Source of the DNA: Flavobacterium sp. MedPE-SWcel
GTDB lineage: Bacteria; Bacteroidota; Bacteroidia; Flavobacteriales; Flavobacteriaceae
Assembly: GCA_001874325.1 (NCBI GenBank)
Contig: MPCW01000005.1
Location: forward strand, 141,244 to 205,243
Reading direction: 5' to 3'
Length of the DNA: 64,000 nucleotides
Below are positions 1 through 9,415 of the stretch, in pieces (position 1 is the first letter of the stretch; every line of letters starts with the position of its first letter). The notes under the pieces were generated by a model, which was given only the letters and a program-made list of their open reading frames with translations, ran no database searches and was not told the DNA's origin. A program made the position numbers and the translations under genes.

Positions 1-873
1 CCAACCTGAACTTTGCTTACCAGCTACATCCAGGGTTCCTTTTATGTACGGAATTCCATGTATCATTTTGGTCTCTATTTTTGAATAGTCATTTGAAACT
101 GTTTCTTTAGATTGATGAATTACTAAATATTTCTTCTCATAATCAATTTCTACAATTTTATTTTCAAAAGCAATCCATCCTAAAACAACATCAAAACTAG
201 GTGCCTGATAGTCAATAGAAAGTATATTCAAACCATCCCAATTTAAATCTAAAACTTCTAATTGATTATCTGAACTTGTTGGAACTATTTGACTACCATC
301 GGAACCATTATTATCGACCTCTCCGTCTAACTTTAATTGTACTTCTTTTCCAATCAAGCTAGACACAACTACTACCGCATTAGCCCCTGTATCAAACAAT
401 ATATCTAAGGGTTTGGAATTATTTACTCTTCCTTTAAAATGAATTCTATTGTCGTTACCTAATGTAAACGGAATTGTATCTATTAAAGCCCTCTTATCTC
501 TATCATCATAGTAATAATCAATCATTTTTTGATGAGGTATCGAAGCTTCTTTTAAAGTATCTGTACTTATTCTGGTAAGTGCTTTTTCTTTACCATTTAT
601 TAAAACAATAAAGTCATAATTATTATTGGGAGTTACAGAAAACGATAGTGTATCAATATCAGATATGAAATGCACCATTTTTTCTCCCTCAAACTTTTGT
701 ACTATAAACTCATCAATATCAACATTTGGTGTCGCTGTCCAAACATTTTCATGCAATTTATTCCCATCTTGTATACTTAACAATTGTGTTGTTGCGTTAA
801 GTACTGGCAATTGTTCTCTAGAAGCACAACTTGATAAGAGTACAACTAATAATAAAGCTTTAAAATATCTCAT
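1..873 (-). CDS. retropepsin-like aspartic protease lipoprotein (3' end outside the window)
   Basis: An open minus-strand frame runs without a stop from the ATG at 871-873 to the window edge, giving 291 residues with the C-terminus missing. The N-terminus is a lipoprotein signal (hydrophobic LLLVVLLSSC, lipidated Cys16). Around Asp161 the motif LFDTGANAVVV matches the active-site DTG loop of retropepsin-like bacterial aspartyl proteases, preceded by the usual 'IHFKGRVN' strand. A later 'FDVVLGWIAFENKIVEIDY' stretch resembles the second half of such a domain. Many Bacteroidota homologues carry a C-terminal PDZ domain; that part would lie outside the window. Substrate unknown. It is probably periplasm-facing or surface-exposed. 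The neighbour at 1180 is divergent. Confidence 0.8.
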   Translation of the reverse strand, partial: MRYFKALLLVVLLSSCASREQLPVLNATTQLLSIQDGNKLHENVWTATPNVDIDEFIVQKFEGEKMVHFISDIDTLSFSVTPNNNYDFIVLINGKEKALTRISTDTLKEASIPHQKMIDYYYDDRDKRALIDTIPFTLGNDNRIHFKGRVNNSKPLDILFDTGANAVVVVSSLIGKEVQLKLDGEVDNNGSDGSQIVPTSSDNQLEVLDLNWDGLNILSIDYQAPSFDVVLGWIAFENKIVEIDYEKKYLVIHQSKETVSNDYSKIETKMIHGIPYIKGTLDVAGKQSSGW

Positions 874-1179
874 TATTTTTTATTTTATAAAAACATCTTT
901 ATAGAAAGACTCTTGAAAACAAGAATATGTTACAGATAATTAACTCACAAAACAGCATCAATCACATACACTACACATTAACAGATAATTAAATTTTAAC
1001 TTTTCAACAACTTTAAAGACAAATTTTTAAGAATATTGTCGCAAAAAAGTTATTTTGGAGTAATAATCGTACATTTGTATTGAATACACTACAACTACAC
1101 TAAGTTTTAAGTATTTAAATCCTAACCCTTTTATTTATTCGTAAACAAAATACTTTTATTAAGGTAAAATCAAATAAGT
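874..1179. other. 306-bp divergent intergenic region
   Basis: This AT-rich region lies between the divergent lipoprotein gene and the barrel protein gene. A TACATTTG element at 1070-1077 (plus strand) fits the Bacteroidota -7 consensus and could drive the gene at 1180 with a leader of about 100 nt. No -33 TTG was seen at the right distance. No RNA gene or further coding frame was recognised. Confidence 0.4.
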
Positions 1180-2073
1180 ATGACAAAACCAAACTACAAG
1201 GCACACTATATGCTAATTGCATTAGTACTATTAGGATTTCAACAAACTATCGCTCAAACACCTCCTCCAGATTTTGAAGCTTCTTATTCCATTATACCAA
1301 AAGGAGATGGTGATGCAGGTTATAATATCACTCAAATAGATTTTAGAAAATTAGGTACTATTAAAACCAAAAAACCTACTAATTTCTTTACTTATGGGCT
1401 ATCTGCTACTCAAGTACATATTTCTTATAAAGATGAGTCTTTTCAACAACCGGGTTTAACTGATTTTTATAGAGTAGGGGTTCCTATAAACTATGTTAGT
1501 GTTAGAAAAAATAACTGGATAATGACTGCTGGAGTTATTCCTCAGCTATCATCTAATTTCCAATCTGACATACAAGGAAGAGACCTTCTTATAGATGGTT
1601 ACCTGCTATTTGTAAAAAGACTTAAAAGAGATAGACCTTCAAGCCTTACAGTAGGTGCTATATATGCTAACAGTTTAGGATACCCTTTCCCGATACCTTA
1701 TATTTCATACTGGGTAAAAGGAAAACATATAGAGTGGAACTTAGGTTTGCCTAGAACTAGTGCTACTTATGCTATAAATGAAAAAAGTAACCTTAGAGCT
1801 TCTTTATCTTTACAAGGAAGTAACTTCAATCTTTCTAATAACATTGCATTAGCCGATGGTAAAACAGCTCAAAGAGTACAAATAAACGCATGGGCATTAG
1901 GTTTAAATTACGAAAGGTACATCACCAAATCTTTAATTCTTGGTGCTGAAGCTGGTTTATTAATCAACAACCAATATCAATTATTAGACAACAAACAAGA
2001 TGAAGTAGGTAAATTTGATGTAGATAATGGTTATCTTGTACGATTGTCTTTAGGATATAGATTCGGAAAATAA
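1180..2073 (+). CDS. DUF6268-like outer membrane beta-barrel protein
   Basis: 297 residues. An N-terminal signal peptide (hydrophobic 'MLIALVLLGFQQTIAQ') ends at about residue 26. The rest is rich in alternating hydrophobic and aromatic strands and ends in 'VRLSLGYRFGK', typical of an outer membrane barrel closing strand. The sequence resembles the DUF6268 family of Bacteroidota barrels, whose function is not established. The gene stands alone: the next gene downstream has its own promoter and riboswitch. The family assignment is from memory of sequence style and is moderately sure; the outer membrane location is well supported. Confidence 0.7.
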   Translation: MTKPNYKAHYMLIALVLLGFQQTIAQTPPPDFEASYSIIPKGDGDAGYNITQIDFRKLGTIKTKKPTNFFTYGLSATQVHISYKDESFQQPGLTDFYRVGVPINYVSVRKNNWIMTAGVIPQLSSNFQSDIQGRDLLIDGYLLFVKRLKRDRPSSLTVGAIYANSLGYPFPIPYISYWVKGKHIEWNLGLPRTSATYAINEKSNLRASLSLQGSNFNLSNNIALADGKTAQRVQINAWALGLNYERYITKSLILGAEAGLLINNQYQLLDNKQDEVGKFDVDNGYLVRLSLGYRFGK

Positions 2074-2095
2074 TTCCATTTTATTAATAAAATAT

Positions 2096-2103
2096 TACTT
2101 TTG
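2096..2103 (+). promoter_or_regulatory. -7 promoter element (TACTTTTG) for the fluoride exporter
   Basis: TACTTTTG matches the Bacteroidota -7 consensus TAnnTTTG. Transcription would start at about 2108-2111, directly in front of the riboswitch that begins at 2114, which supports both calls. No clear -33 element was seen. Confidence 0.65.
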
Positions 2104-2113
2104 CACTATCAAT

Positions 2114-2168
2114 GGCAATGATGTCTGCCTCGAACCGCTTTTTATAACTAGAAGCTGATGACGTCTAT
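2114..2168 (+). ncRNA. fluoride riboswitch (crcB motif)
   Basis: The RNA reads GGCA, loop AUGAUGUC, UGCC (P1 stem), then AACCGCUU, a short loop, AAGCUGAUGACGUCUA. It lines up almost position by position with the Thermotoga petrophila fluoride aptamer. Shared elements are the P1 stem, the AAC-GCU/AGC stem, the UGAUGAC segment, and a pseudoknot in which GAUGUC (2120-2125) pairs with GACGUC (2160-2165). It lies 45 nt before a CLC-F type exporter gene, the classical target. A small GGC-TTAT-GCC hairpin at 2174-2183 lies between aptamer and start codon and may belong to the expression platform. Confidence 0.92.
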
Positions 2169-2212
2169 TTAATGGCTTATGCCACAGTAGATCTATATAA
2201 TCAAGGCAAAAA

Positions 2213-3496
2213 ATGACAAAAAGAAACTCTGCACTAAACATTGCAAACATTCCGCAAATTAATTATTATACCTACTTAATTAAATGGCTTGTATTAGCCC
2301 TAATTATTGGTGCTTGTATTGGTTCTGTTACAGCTTTTTTTCTAACCTCGTTAGACTGGGCTACAAACTGGCGTGAAAATCATTTATGGATTATAGCTTT
2401 ACTTCCCATAGGTGGATTAGCTATAGGGCTAATGTATCACTATTGGGGAGAAACCGTTGTAAAGGGAAACAATCAATTACTCGAAGAGTTTCACAGCCCA
2501 AAAAAGATAATTCCTTTAAGAATGGCTCCTTTAGTATTATTAGGAACTATAATAACTCACTTTTTTGGAGGGTCGGCAGGTAGAGAGGGTACTGCCGTAC
2601 AAATGGGAGGTGCAATAGCCGACCAATTTACTAAACTATTTAAATTAAAAAATAGAGACCGAAAAATCATTCTCATTATGGGGATAAGTGCTGGTTTTGC
2701 TGCTGTTTTTGGGACACCGTTAGCAGGAGCAATATTCGCATTAGAGGTATTAGTACTCGGTCGTGTGCGTTATGAAGCTATCTTACCTAGCTTTTTAGTT
2801 GCTGTAATTGCTAATTATGTTTGTGAACTATGGAATGTTTCGCACACACATTATGCCATCCCCACAATACCAGAAATGGATATACCCAACTTATTCTGGA
2901 CTATTACAGCAGGAATATTATTTGGCTTAGTTGCTTTGTTATTCTCGAAAACAACACACACTTTTGGTAATTTATTTAAAAACACCATTAGCTACCCGCC
3001 ATTACGTCCGTTTATAGGTGGTATTTTTATTGCCTTAATCGTTTGGGGATTAGGAACTACAAAATATATCGGTTTAGGAGTACCTACTATTGTAGACGCT
3101 TTTAATGGCGAACTTCCTCAATATGACTTTATAATAAAACTACTACTAACTGCTTTTACATTAGGTGCAGGCTTTAAAGGTGGTGAAGTCACTCCCCTAT
3201 TTTTTATTGGAGCTACACTAGGTAATGCTTTATTCTTTTTTGTTCCGTTACCAATAGCGTTATTAGCAGGAATGGGGTTTGTAGCTGTATTTTCTGGAGC
3301 GACAAACACCCCTATAGCCTGTACTTTTATGGGGATTGAACTTTTTGGAGTAGAAAGCGGTTTATATATAGGAATTGCATGTATGGTTGCTTACCTCTTC
3401 TCTGGACATACAGGTATATACTCATCTCAAATTATTGGTAGCCCTAAACATCTACTTTACGGAAGAACAAAAGGTAAGCATCTTAACCAATTATAA
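2213..3496 (+). CDS. CLC-F type fluoride/proton antiporter (EriC-F)
   Basis: 427 residues with about ten hydrophobic segments and CLC-family signatures: GREGT at 123-127 with gating Glu125, 'FGTPLAGAIFALEVL' at 166-180, and 'GAGFKGGEVTPLF' later. The usual chloride-filter motif GSGIP is replaced by GNNQL at 85-89. Loss of GSGIP together with GREGT in place of GREGP is typical of the fluoride-selective CLC-F branch. The internal proton-glutamate position (after Glu178) is Val179. With the fluoride riboswitch directly upstream, the likely role is F- export across the inner membrane. A general chloride channel of the CLC family is the fallback call. Confidence 0.85.
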   Translation: MTKRNSALNIANIPQINYYTYLIKWLVLALIIGACIGSVTAFFLTSLDWATNWRENHLWIIALLPIGGLAIGLMYHYWGETVVKGNNQLLEEFHSPKKIIPLRMAPLVLLGTIITHFFGGSAGREGTAVQMGGAIADQFTKLFKLKNRDRKIILIMGISAGFAAVFGTPLAGAIFALEVLVLGRVRYEAILPSFLVAVIANYVCELWNVSHTHYAIPTIPEMDIPNLFWTITAGILFGLVALLFSKTTHTFGNLFKNTISYPPLRPFIGGIFIALIVWGLGTTKYIGLGVPTIVDAFNGELPQYDFIIKLLLTAFTLGAGFKGGEVTPLFFIGATLGNALFFFVPLPIALLAGMGFVAVFSGATNTPIACTFMGIELFGVESGLYIGIACMVAYLFSGHTGIYSSQIIGSPKHLLYGRTKGKHLNQL

Positions 3497-3595
3497 ATCT
3501 ACTAGATATAGATACGGTTTTCGTACGCTATTATTAATTTTAGAAACAAAATGAGCAAAGAGTGTTCTATTTTATGAATATGATACTTAAAGACT

Positions 3596-3603
3596 TATCT
3601 TTG
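3596..3603 (+). promoter_or_regulatory. -7 promoter element (TATCTTTG) for era
   Basis: TATCTTTG fits TAnnTTTG and lies 16 nt upstream of the first era ATG, so the leader would be about ten nucleotides. No convincing -33 element was seen. Confidence 0.6.
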
Positions 3604-3619
3604 CAGATTCTAAACACGA

Positions 3620-4513
3620 ATGAACATGACACACAAAGCAGGCTTTGTAAACATAATAGGTAATCCAAACGTAGGGAAATCTACCCTTATGAATGCGTTT
3701 GTAGGCGAACGCCTTTCTATTATTACGAGTAAGGCACAAACTACACGCCACCGTATACTAGGTATTGTGAATGGAGATGATTTTCAGGTAGTACTATCTG
3801 ACACACCAGGTATTATCAAACCTGCCTATGAGTTACAATCCTCTATGATGGATTTTGTAAAATCAGCATTCGAAGATGCTGATATACTTATATACATGGT
3901 AGAAATAGGCGAAAAAGAACTTAAAGACGATGCATTTTTTAATAAAATAATTCATGCCAAAATACCTGTTTTATTACTATTAAATAAAATAGATAAATCG
4001 AACCAAGAACAACTTGAAGCACAAGTACAGTTATGGCAAGATAAAGTACCTAATGCTGAGCTTTATCCAATATCGGCTCTTGAAAACTTTAACGTTAAAG
4101 AAGTATTCAACCGTATAATTGAGTTATTACCAGTATCACCACCTTACTACCCTAAAGATGCGCTTACTGATAAGCCTGAACGCTTTTTTGTAAACGAAAC
4201 TATTCGTGAGAAAATACTACTTAACTACGAGAAAGAGATCCCGTATGCTGTAGAAATAGAAACAGAAGAGTTTATTGAAGATGATGATATTATTCGTATT
4301 CGTGCTATCATTATGGTAGAACGTGAAACTCAAAAAGGTATTATCATTGGTCATAAAGGTGCTGCTATTAAAAAAGTAGGAATGCAATCGCGTGAAGACT
4401 TAGAGAAATTCTTTGGTAAACAAATACATATCGAAATGTTTGTTAAGGTTAATAAAAATTGGAGAAGCAATAGTTATCAACTAAAACGTTTCGGGTACAA
4501 CAACAAGAAATAG
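3620..4513 (+). CDS. era: GTPase Era
   Basis: 297 residues. G1 motif GNPNVGKST at about 14-22, switch region TTRHRILGI, G3 DTPG, G4 NKID and G5 SALE form the GTPase domain. The C-terminal KH domain includes 'GIIIGHKGAAIKKVG'. Era binds the 3' end of 16S rRNA and couples 30S maturation to the cell cycle. Homologues usually begin with M-x-HKAG, so the ATG at 3626 is a good alternative start. It is followed by der, which has its own -7 element. Confidence 0.97.
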   Translation: MNMTHKAGFVNIIGNPNVGKSTLMNAFVGERLSIITSKAQTTRHRILGIVNGDDFQVVLSDTPGIIKPAYELQSSMMDFVKSAFEDADILIYMVEIGEKELKDDAFFNKIIHAKIPVLLLLNKIDKSNQEQLEAQVQLWQDKVPNAELYPISALENFNVKEVFNRIIELLPVSPPYYPKDALTDKPERFFVNETIREKILLNYEKEIPYAVEIETEEFIEDDDIIRIRAIIMVERETQKGIIIGHKGAAIKKVGMQSREDLEKFFGKQIHIEMFVKVNKNWRSNSYQLKRFGYNNKK

Positions 4514-4586
4514 ACTTAAAACTAAAAGTCATAATATCAAAAGTGCTTTACAACTTACAAACTTTCGACTTTACAACTTAAAAGAG

Positions 4587-4594
4587 TACTTTTG
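4587..4594 (+). promoter_or_regulatory. -7 promoter element (TACTTTTG) for der
   Basis: TACTTTTG fits TAnnTTTG and lies 19 nt before the der ATG. The AT-rich stretch before it contains two near-copies of 'acttacaa/actttacaa' that were not interpreted. Confidence 0.6.
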
Positions 4595-4613
4595 CAAAAA
4601 TTAATATTGAATA

Positions 4614-5921
4614 ATGAATAATATAATAGCCATAGTAGGACGCCCAAATGTAGGGAAATCTACTTTTTTTAACCGACTGATACAGCGAAGAGAAGCTATT
4701 GTAGATTCTGTTAGTGGGGTAACTCGAGACAGAAATTACGGAAAAAGCGAATGGAACGGTAAAGAGTTTTCGGTTATAGATACTGGTGGTTACATTAAAG
4801 GATCTGACGATGTTTTTGAAGGCGAAATTCGAAGACAAGTAGAACTTGCTATAGATGAGGCTGATGTTATCGTTTTTATAGTAGATGTAGAAGAAGGTAT
4901 TACACCTATGGATGAAGAGGTTGCAAAACTACTTCGTAAAGTTACTAAACCTATAGTAATGGGTGTTAACAAGGTAGATAACGCAATGCGTGAAAAAGAC
5001 GCTGTTGAGTTCTACAACCTTGGACTTGGCGATTATTATACTTTTGCGAGTATTAGTGGTTCTGGTACAGGAGATTTACTTGATGCTATAGTAGAAAAAT
5101 TACCTAACCCTCAAGAACCTGAAGATAAAGAGGAACTCCCTCGTTTTGCTGTAGTAGGACGACCTAATGCTGGTAAATCATCTTTTATTAATGCTCTTGT
5201 TGGCGAGAATCGTTTTGTAGTTACAGATATTGCGGGTACTACTCGTGATGCCATTGATACTACTTACAATCGTTTTGGTTTTGAATTTAAACTTGTAGAT
5301 ACCGCAGGTATACGTCGTAAAGCTAAAGTAAAAGAAGACTTAGAGTTTTACTCAGTAATGCGTTCTGTAAGAGCTATTGAACATAGTGATATTTGTGTTT
5401 TAATAATTGATGCTACTCGTGGGTTTGAAGGGCAAGACCAGAACATATTTTGGCTTGCACAAAAAAACCGAAAAGGTGTTGTTATACTAGTAAACAAGTG
5501 GGACTTAGTTGAAAAAGAAACTATGACTACTCGTGACTATGAAGCAAGAATACGTGAAGAATTACAACCATTTGACGATGTGCCTATTCTATTTGTTTCT
5601 GCTTTAACGAAACAACGTTTGCTTAAAGCTCTAGAAACATCTGTTGAGGTATTTGAGAATAGAAAGCAACGTATTGCCACTTCTAAACTTAATGACATAA
5701 TGCTACCTATTATAGAGGCAATGCCACCTCCTGCACTAAAAGGTAAGTATGTAAAGATTAAGTTTTGTATGCAACTACCTACTCCTACTCCTCAATTTGT
5801 TTTCTTCTGTAATTTGCCTCAATATGTAAGGGAGCCTTATAGACGTTTTATTGAAAACAAAATGCGAGATATATTTAATCTTTCTGGAGTACCAATTGAC
5901 ATTTACTTCCGTCAGAAATAA
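4614..5921 (+). CDS. der: ribosome biogenesis GTPase Der (EngA)
   Basis: 435 residues with two tandem GTPase domains: GRPNVGKST at 9-17 with DTGG and NKVD, and GRPNAGKSS at about 183-191 with DTAG and NKWD. A C-terminal KH-like domain with '[15 protein letters not shown]' follows. This is the diagnostic Der architecture and full length. Der acts in 50S subunit assembly. Its position after era groups two ribosome-maturation GTPases, although each has its own -7 element. A strong terminator follows at 5930. Confidence 0.98.
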   Translation: MNNIIAIVGRPNVGKSTFFNRLIQRREAIVDSVSGVTRDRNYGKSEWNGKEFSVIDTGGYIKGSDDVFEGEIRRQVELAIDEADVIVFIVDVEEGITPMDEEVAKLLRKVTKPIVMGVNKVDNAMREKDAVEFYNLGLGDYYTFASISGSGTGDLLDAIVEKLPNPQEPEDKEELPRFAVVGRPNAGKSSFINALVGENRFVVTDIAGTTRDAIDTTYNRFGFEFKLVDTAGIRRKAKVKEDLEFYSVMRSVRAIEHSDICVLIIDATRGFEGQDQNIFWLAQKNRKGVVILVNKWDLVEKETMTTRDYEARIREELQPFDDVPILFVSALTKQRLLKALETSVEVFENRKQRIATSKLNDIMLPIIEAMPPPALKGKYVKIKFCMQLPTPTPQFVFFCNLPQYVREPYRRFIENKMRDIFNLSGVPIDIYFRQK

Positions 5922-5929
5922 TTTACTAA

Positions 5930-5954
5930 CCCGAAGCACTGCTTCGGGTTTTTT
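5930..5954 (+). terminator. intrinsic terminator of der
   Basis: An 8-bp perfect stem CCCGAAGC/GCTTCGGG with a 3-nt loop is followed directly by TTTTTT. It lies 8 nt after the der stop codon. Confidence 0.93.
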
Positions 5955-6103
5955 ATTGCCTTATGTAAATAGTAAACTTCAAATGTAACTTACTGTAACA
6001 CTCCACCCCCTATCAAAGTCTTTAATTTGTTTTTAATATACTAAAATGCTTATTTAGCGGTTTATAAAATAGAATCATCTAATCAACCAACACTAAAAAA
6101 TTC

Positions 6104-8917
6104 ATGCTTAAAAAAATTACTTTACTGTTATTTCTATGCTCTGCCGTTAGCTTTGGGCAAAATGTAACCATAAAAGGACAGGTTACTGACCCTGATAATT
6201 ACCCTCTAGAATCAGCCACAATATACCTTACTTCTGTTAAAGATTCTACAGTTATAGACTATACTATTTCAGACAAAAAAGGTAATTGGGAAATAAGAAC
6301 ACGAAGTAAACAAGAACCCGTAAATCTAAAAATATCTTTTATCGGTTTTTCTGATTTTCGACAAAAATTAAATAACCTAACACAGGATAAGGATTTCGGA
6401 ATATTAAAAATGTCTGACAATCCTACTGAGCTTAATGAGGTAGTCATTAAAAATGAAATCCCACCGATAAGGATAAAATCAGATACCTTAGAATTTAACG
6501 CTTCATCATTTAAGGTACGACCTGATTCGAATGTTCAAACTCTATTAAAACAATTACCTGGGGTAGATATTGATAGTGATGGAAAGATAACTGTTAATGG
6601 TAAAGAGGTAAACCAAATACTTGTAAACGGGAAACCATTTTTTGACAAAGATGGTAAAGTTGCATTACAAAACTTGCCTGCCGAAATTATAGACAAAGTA
6701 CAGGTTACTGACACTAAAACTAAAAAAGAAGAGCTTACAGGCAAAGCTGCAAGTGGAGATAATGCAAGCATTAATCTAACAATACAAAAAGATAAAAACA
6801 AGGGATTCTTTGGTAAGTTTATGGGTGGTTATGGTACTGATGACAGGTATGAAAGTAGCGCATTAGTAAACTACTTTAAAGACAAGCGGAAAATAAGTAT
6901 ACTCGCCTCTAGTAACAATATTAACTCTAGTGGGTTTTCTATGAATGAAATATTCGATAGTATGGGTGGTGGTCGAAACAACTCTATTTACACTACTAGC
7001 AGTGGTGCTTTTAGCATTAACGGTATGCGCTTTGGAGGTGGTAATGGTATAACACAGTCCAACATGTTAGGAATAAATTATGCTGATGAATGGGTTGATA
7101 ACTTAGAGTCAAACATGAGTTATTTTTATACTAGTGCCGATACTGAAAATAACAACAAATCGAAACGAGTTACTTTTTTAACTGAAAATGATGGCGATAC
7201 CTCTGGTACTGAAAACAGCTTAATAACAGAATCTTCATCTACTTCTGACACTGACAGGTATGCGCATAATTTTAATACTCAGTTTGAATTTGAAATAGAT
7301 TCTACATCTACAATATACTTTGATCCAAAATTTGTTAAAGCAAACTCTAAAGGCAAAAACACTTCACTACAAAGCACCCGTGATCAAGATGATATATTAC
7401 TAAACAACAGTGATAATAGCAGTTTTAGTAATAACGACAACACTAGCTTTAGTAGCTCATTTGACTATAGTAAATCGTTTATAAAAAAAGGACGATATAT
7501 TAATTTCTATTTTGAAAATGAAAATAGACTAGACGACGGTACTACATCTAATAAATCAACTACTAATTTTTATGATAGTGATAACAATAGTACAACTATT
7601 GATGAGCGAGATCAGGTAAATTATAATAGACAAATAGTTGACAGGTATGAATTCATGGCAGAATACTCTGAACCCATTACTGACTCTTTAAATATCTTAG
7701 CTACATTAAATTATAGAACGAATCGCTCCACAGAAAACAGAAATAGTTTTGATTTCAATGAAACTACAAATGAATATACAGAGCTAAACGATTTACTTAC
7801 CAACTATTCAACATCAAGAACACATGGTTTTAATCCTGAAATTGGGTTTGAAATAAATAAAGACAAATATAGTCTTAACCTTTCTAGTGGAATTAGATTC
7901 TTAAAATTTGATAATAACGGTACTTACAGAGGAGATAATTATGCTGTAAATAAAAACTACACCTTACCTTCTGGATGGGCAAACTTTAGTTATAAGTTTT
8001 CTAAATCAAAGTCAACCTACCTGCATTATAGCTATAGTGTTGATTTTCCACAGGCTAGGCAAGTGCTAGACATTGAAGATATTAGTAATCCACTACATAC
8101 AATGTCAGGTAACCCTGATCTAGACCCTAATAAAAGCCATTACTTTTATGTAACCTTCAGAGATTTTGACTATGCTACACGTTCTGGATACAACTTTTTT
8201 GGAGGTGGTAATATTTACGACAGTAGAGTAGTTTCAACTACTTTAATTGATGAATCAGCAAAACGTACTACAACTTATACAAACGTATCGGGAACTTACA
8301 ACACATGGTTTGGTGGATATTGGAATAAATCAGTAAAGACAGAAAACCATAAATACCGCTTTAATTTAGGATTTAGTGCTGGTTTTGACTTAAATAAAGG
8401 ATATACTAACGGAGAACTTTATGAAGCCAAAGGCATGAGGTTGTCGCCTCGCTTCAATTTCACTTGGGAATATGGTGATCTACTTACCATTAACCCTTCT
8501 TATAATTTTACTTATAGAGAAACTGATTATACTAACTACACTATAGAGTCTACTAGCTTCACTACACATCAATTTAATTTACGAACAACATCTTACTGGC
8601 CTAAACACGTTGTTTTTGGTAATGATTTTGGATATAACTATAACTCTAATCTTGGAGATGGCTTTAAAAGAGATTTCTTTTTATGGAATACCAGTGTAGG
8701 ATATAATTTCCTGAACGACAAACTACTATTTAAAGTAAAGGTATATGACGTACTAAACCAAAACTTAGGTACTTCTAGAAATGTAACTGCAACTTCTATA
8801 TTAGACCAACAGAATACTGTTTTAAAACGTTATATGATGTTCTCTCTTACATATAAAATTGAAAAATTTGGAGGTAAGAAAAAAGAAGATAAAGGTAATC
8901 GTTTCTGGTGGTTTTAA
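6104..8917 (+). CDS. TonB-dependent-receptor-like outer membrane protein with carboxypeptidase-regulatory domain
   Basis: 937 residues. A signal peptide ends at about residue 18 (AVSFG-Q). A carboxypeptidase-regulatory-like beta-sandwich covers about 20-115 (VTIKGQVTDPDNYPLESATI). A plug-like segment follows at about 120-230 (LLKQLPGVDIDSDGKITVNG). The rest is a long Asn/Ser/Tyr-rich barrel ending in WWF. This is the Bacteroidota 'outer membrane beta-barrel' branch that resembles TonB receptors. No SusD partner is adjacent and no TonB box was recognised. The substrate is unknown and uptake is inferred only from fold. Confidence 0.82.
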   Translation: MLKKITLLLFLCSAVSFGQNVTIKGQVTDPDNYPLESATIYLTSVKDSTVIDYTISDKKGNWEIRTRSKQEPVNLKISFIGFSDFRQKLNNLTQDKDFGILKMSDNPTELNEVVIKNEIPPIRIKSDTLEFNASSFKVRPDSNVQTLLKQLPGVDIDSDGKITVNGKEVNQILVNGKPFFDKDGKVALQNLPAEIIDKVQVTDTKTKKEELTGKAASGDNASINLTIQKDKNKGFFGKFMGGYGTDDRYESSALVNYFKDKRKISILASSNNINSSGFSMNEIFDSMGGGRNNSIYTTSSGAFSINGMRFGGGNGITQSNMLGINYADEWVDNLESNMSYFYTSADTENNNKSKRVTFLTENDGDTSGTENSLITESSSTSDTDRYAHNFNTQFEFEIDSTSTIYFDPKFVKANSKGKNTSLQSTRDQDDILLNNSDNSSFSNNDNTSFSSSFDYSKSFIKKGRYINFYFENENRLDDGTTSNKSTTNFYDSDNNSTTIDERDQVNYNRQIVDRYEFMAEYSEPITDSLNILATLNYRTNRSTENRNSFDFNETTNEYTELNDLLTNYSTSRTHGFNPEIGFEINKDKYSLNLSSGIRFLKFDNNGTYRGDNYAVNKNYTLPSGWANFSYKFSKSKSTYLHYSYSVDFPQARQVLDIEDISNPLHTMSGNPDLDPNKSHYFYVTFRDFDYATRSGYNFFGGGNIYDSRVVSTTLIDESAKRTTTYTNVSGTYNTWFGGYWNKSVKTENHKYRFNLGFSAGFDLNKGYTNGELYEAKGMRLSPRFNFTWEYGDLLTINPSYNFTYRETDYTNYTIESTSFTTHQFNLRTTSYWPKHVVFGNDFGYNYNSNLGDGFKRDFFLWNTSVGYNFLNDKLLFKVKVYDVLNQNLGTSRNVTATSILDQQNTVLKRYMMFSLTYKIEKFGGKKKEDKGNRFWWF

Positions 8918-8938
8918 TATTCAAAAACAATAAGCTTT

Positions 8939-9322
8939 ATGGAAAACAACTTAGAACAGAACAAACAAAATGCTATTGCTTTTTACAGAATGGCTTATGA
9001 AGGTACCCCAAAAAAAGCTGTCGAACTTTATGTTGGTAATGAGTATATTCAGCATAACCCAGATGTAGGTAATGGCCCACAACCATTTATAGACTACTTT
9101 AACCGAATGGCTGAGGAATACTCTGAAAAATCTATAGACTTTGTACGCTGTATAACCGAAGGAGATTTAGTTTCTCTACATACTCATCAAATATGGCCTG
9201 ATAATGATCAATATGTAACTATGGACTTTTTCAGGTTTGATAATAACGGAAAAATAGTCAAGCATTGGGATGCTATACAACAAATACCTAAAACATCTAA
9301 AAACAATAATACTATGTATTAA
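8939..9322 (+). CDS. SnoaL-like / NTF2-fold protein
   Basis: 127 residues without signal peptide or membrane segment. The pattern 'NAIAFYRMAYEGTPKKAVELYVGNEYIQHNP', then a middle 'VRCITEGDLVSLHTHQIWP' and a closing 'MDFFRFDNNGKIVKHWDAIQ' is characteristic of SnoaL-like NTF2-fold proteins, which bind small molecules in a cone-shaped cavity and include cyclases and isomerases. The actual ligand cannot be told. It starts 21 nt after the barrel protein gene and is probably cotranscribed with it. A bidirectional terminator follows. Confidence 0.82.
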   Translation: MENNLEQNKQNAIAFYRMAYEGTPKKAVELYVGNEYIQHNPDVGNGPQPFIDYFNRMAEEYSEKSIDFVRCITEGDLVSLHTHQIWPDNDQYVTMDFFRFDNNGKIVKHWDAIQQIPKTSKNNNTMY

Positions 9323-9353
9323 TCATAGTATTATTTAATTGATTTTATAATAC

Positions 9354-9387
9354 AAAAAGAGGTTACTAAATTTAGTAACCTCTTTTT
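9354..9387. terminator. bidirectional terminator between convergent genes
   Basis: A perfect 17-bp-arm palindrome (AAAAAGAGGTTACTAAA and its complement) has A and T runs on both sides, so it works in either direction. It serves the SnoaL-like gene on the plus strand and the TPM gene on the minus strand. Confidence 0.93.
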
Positions 9388-9415
9388 GTATATATAATGA
9401 TGATTAGTTTAAAAA

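Noticed and set aside
626..904. 92-residue plus-strand frame near the left edge
   Set aside because: It is antisense to the lipoprotein protease gene, whose signal peptide, lipobox and DTG motif are clear.
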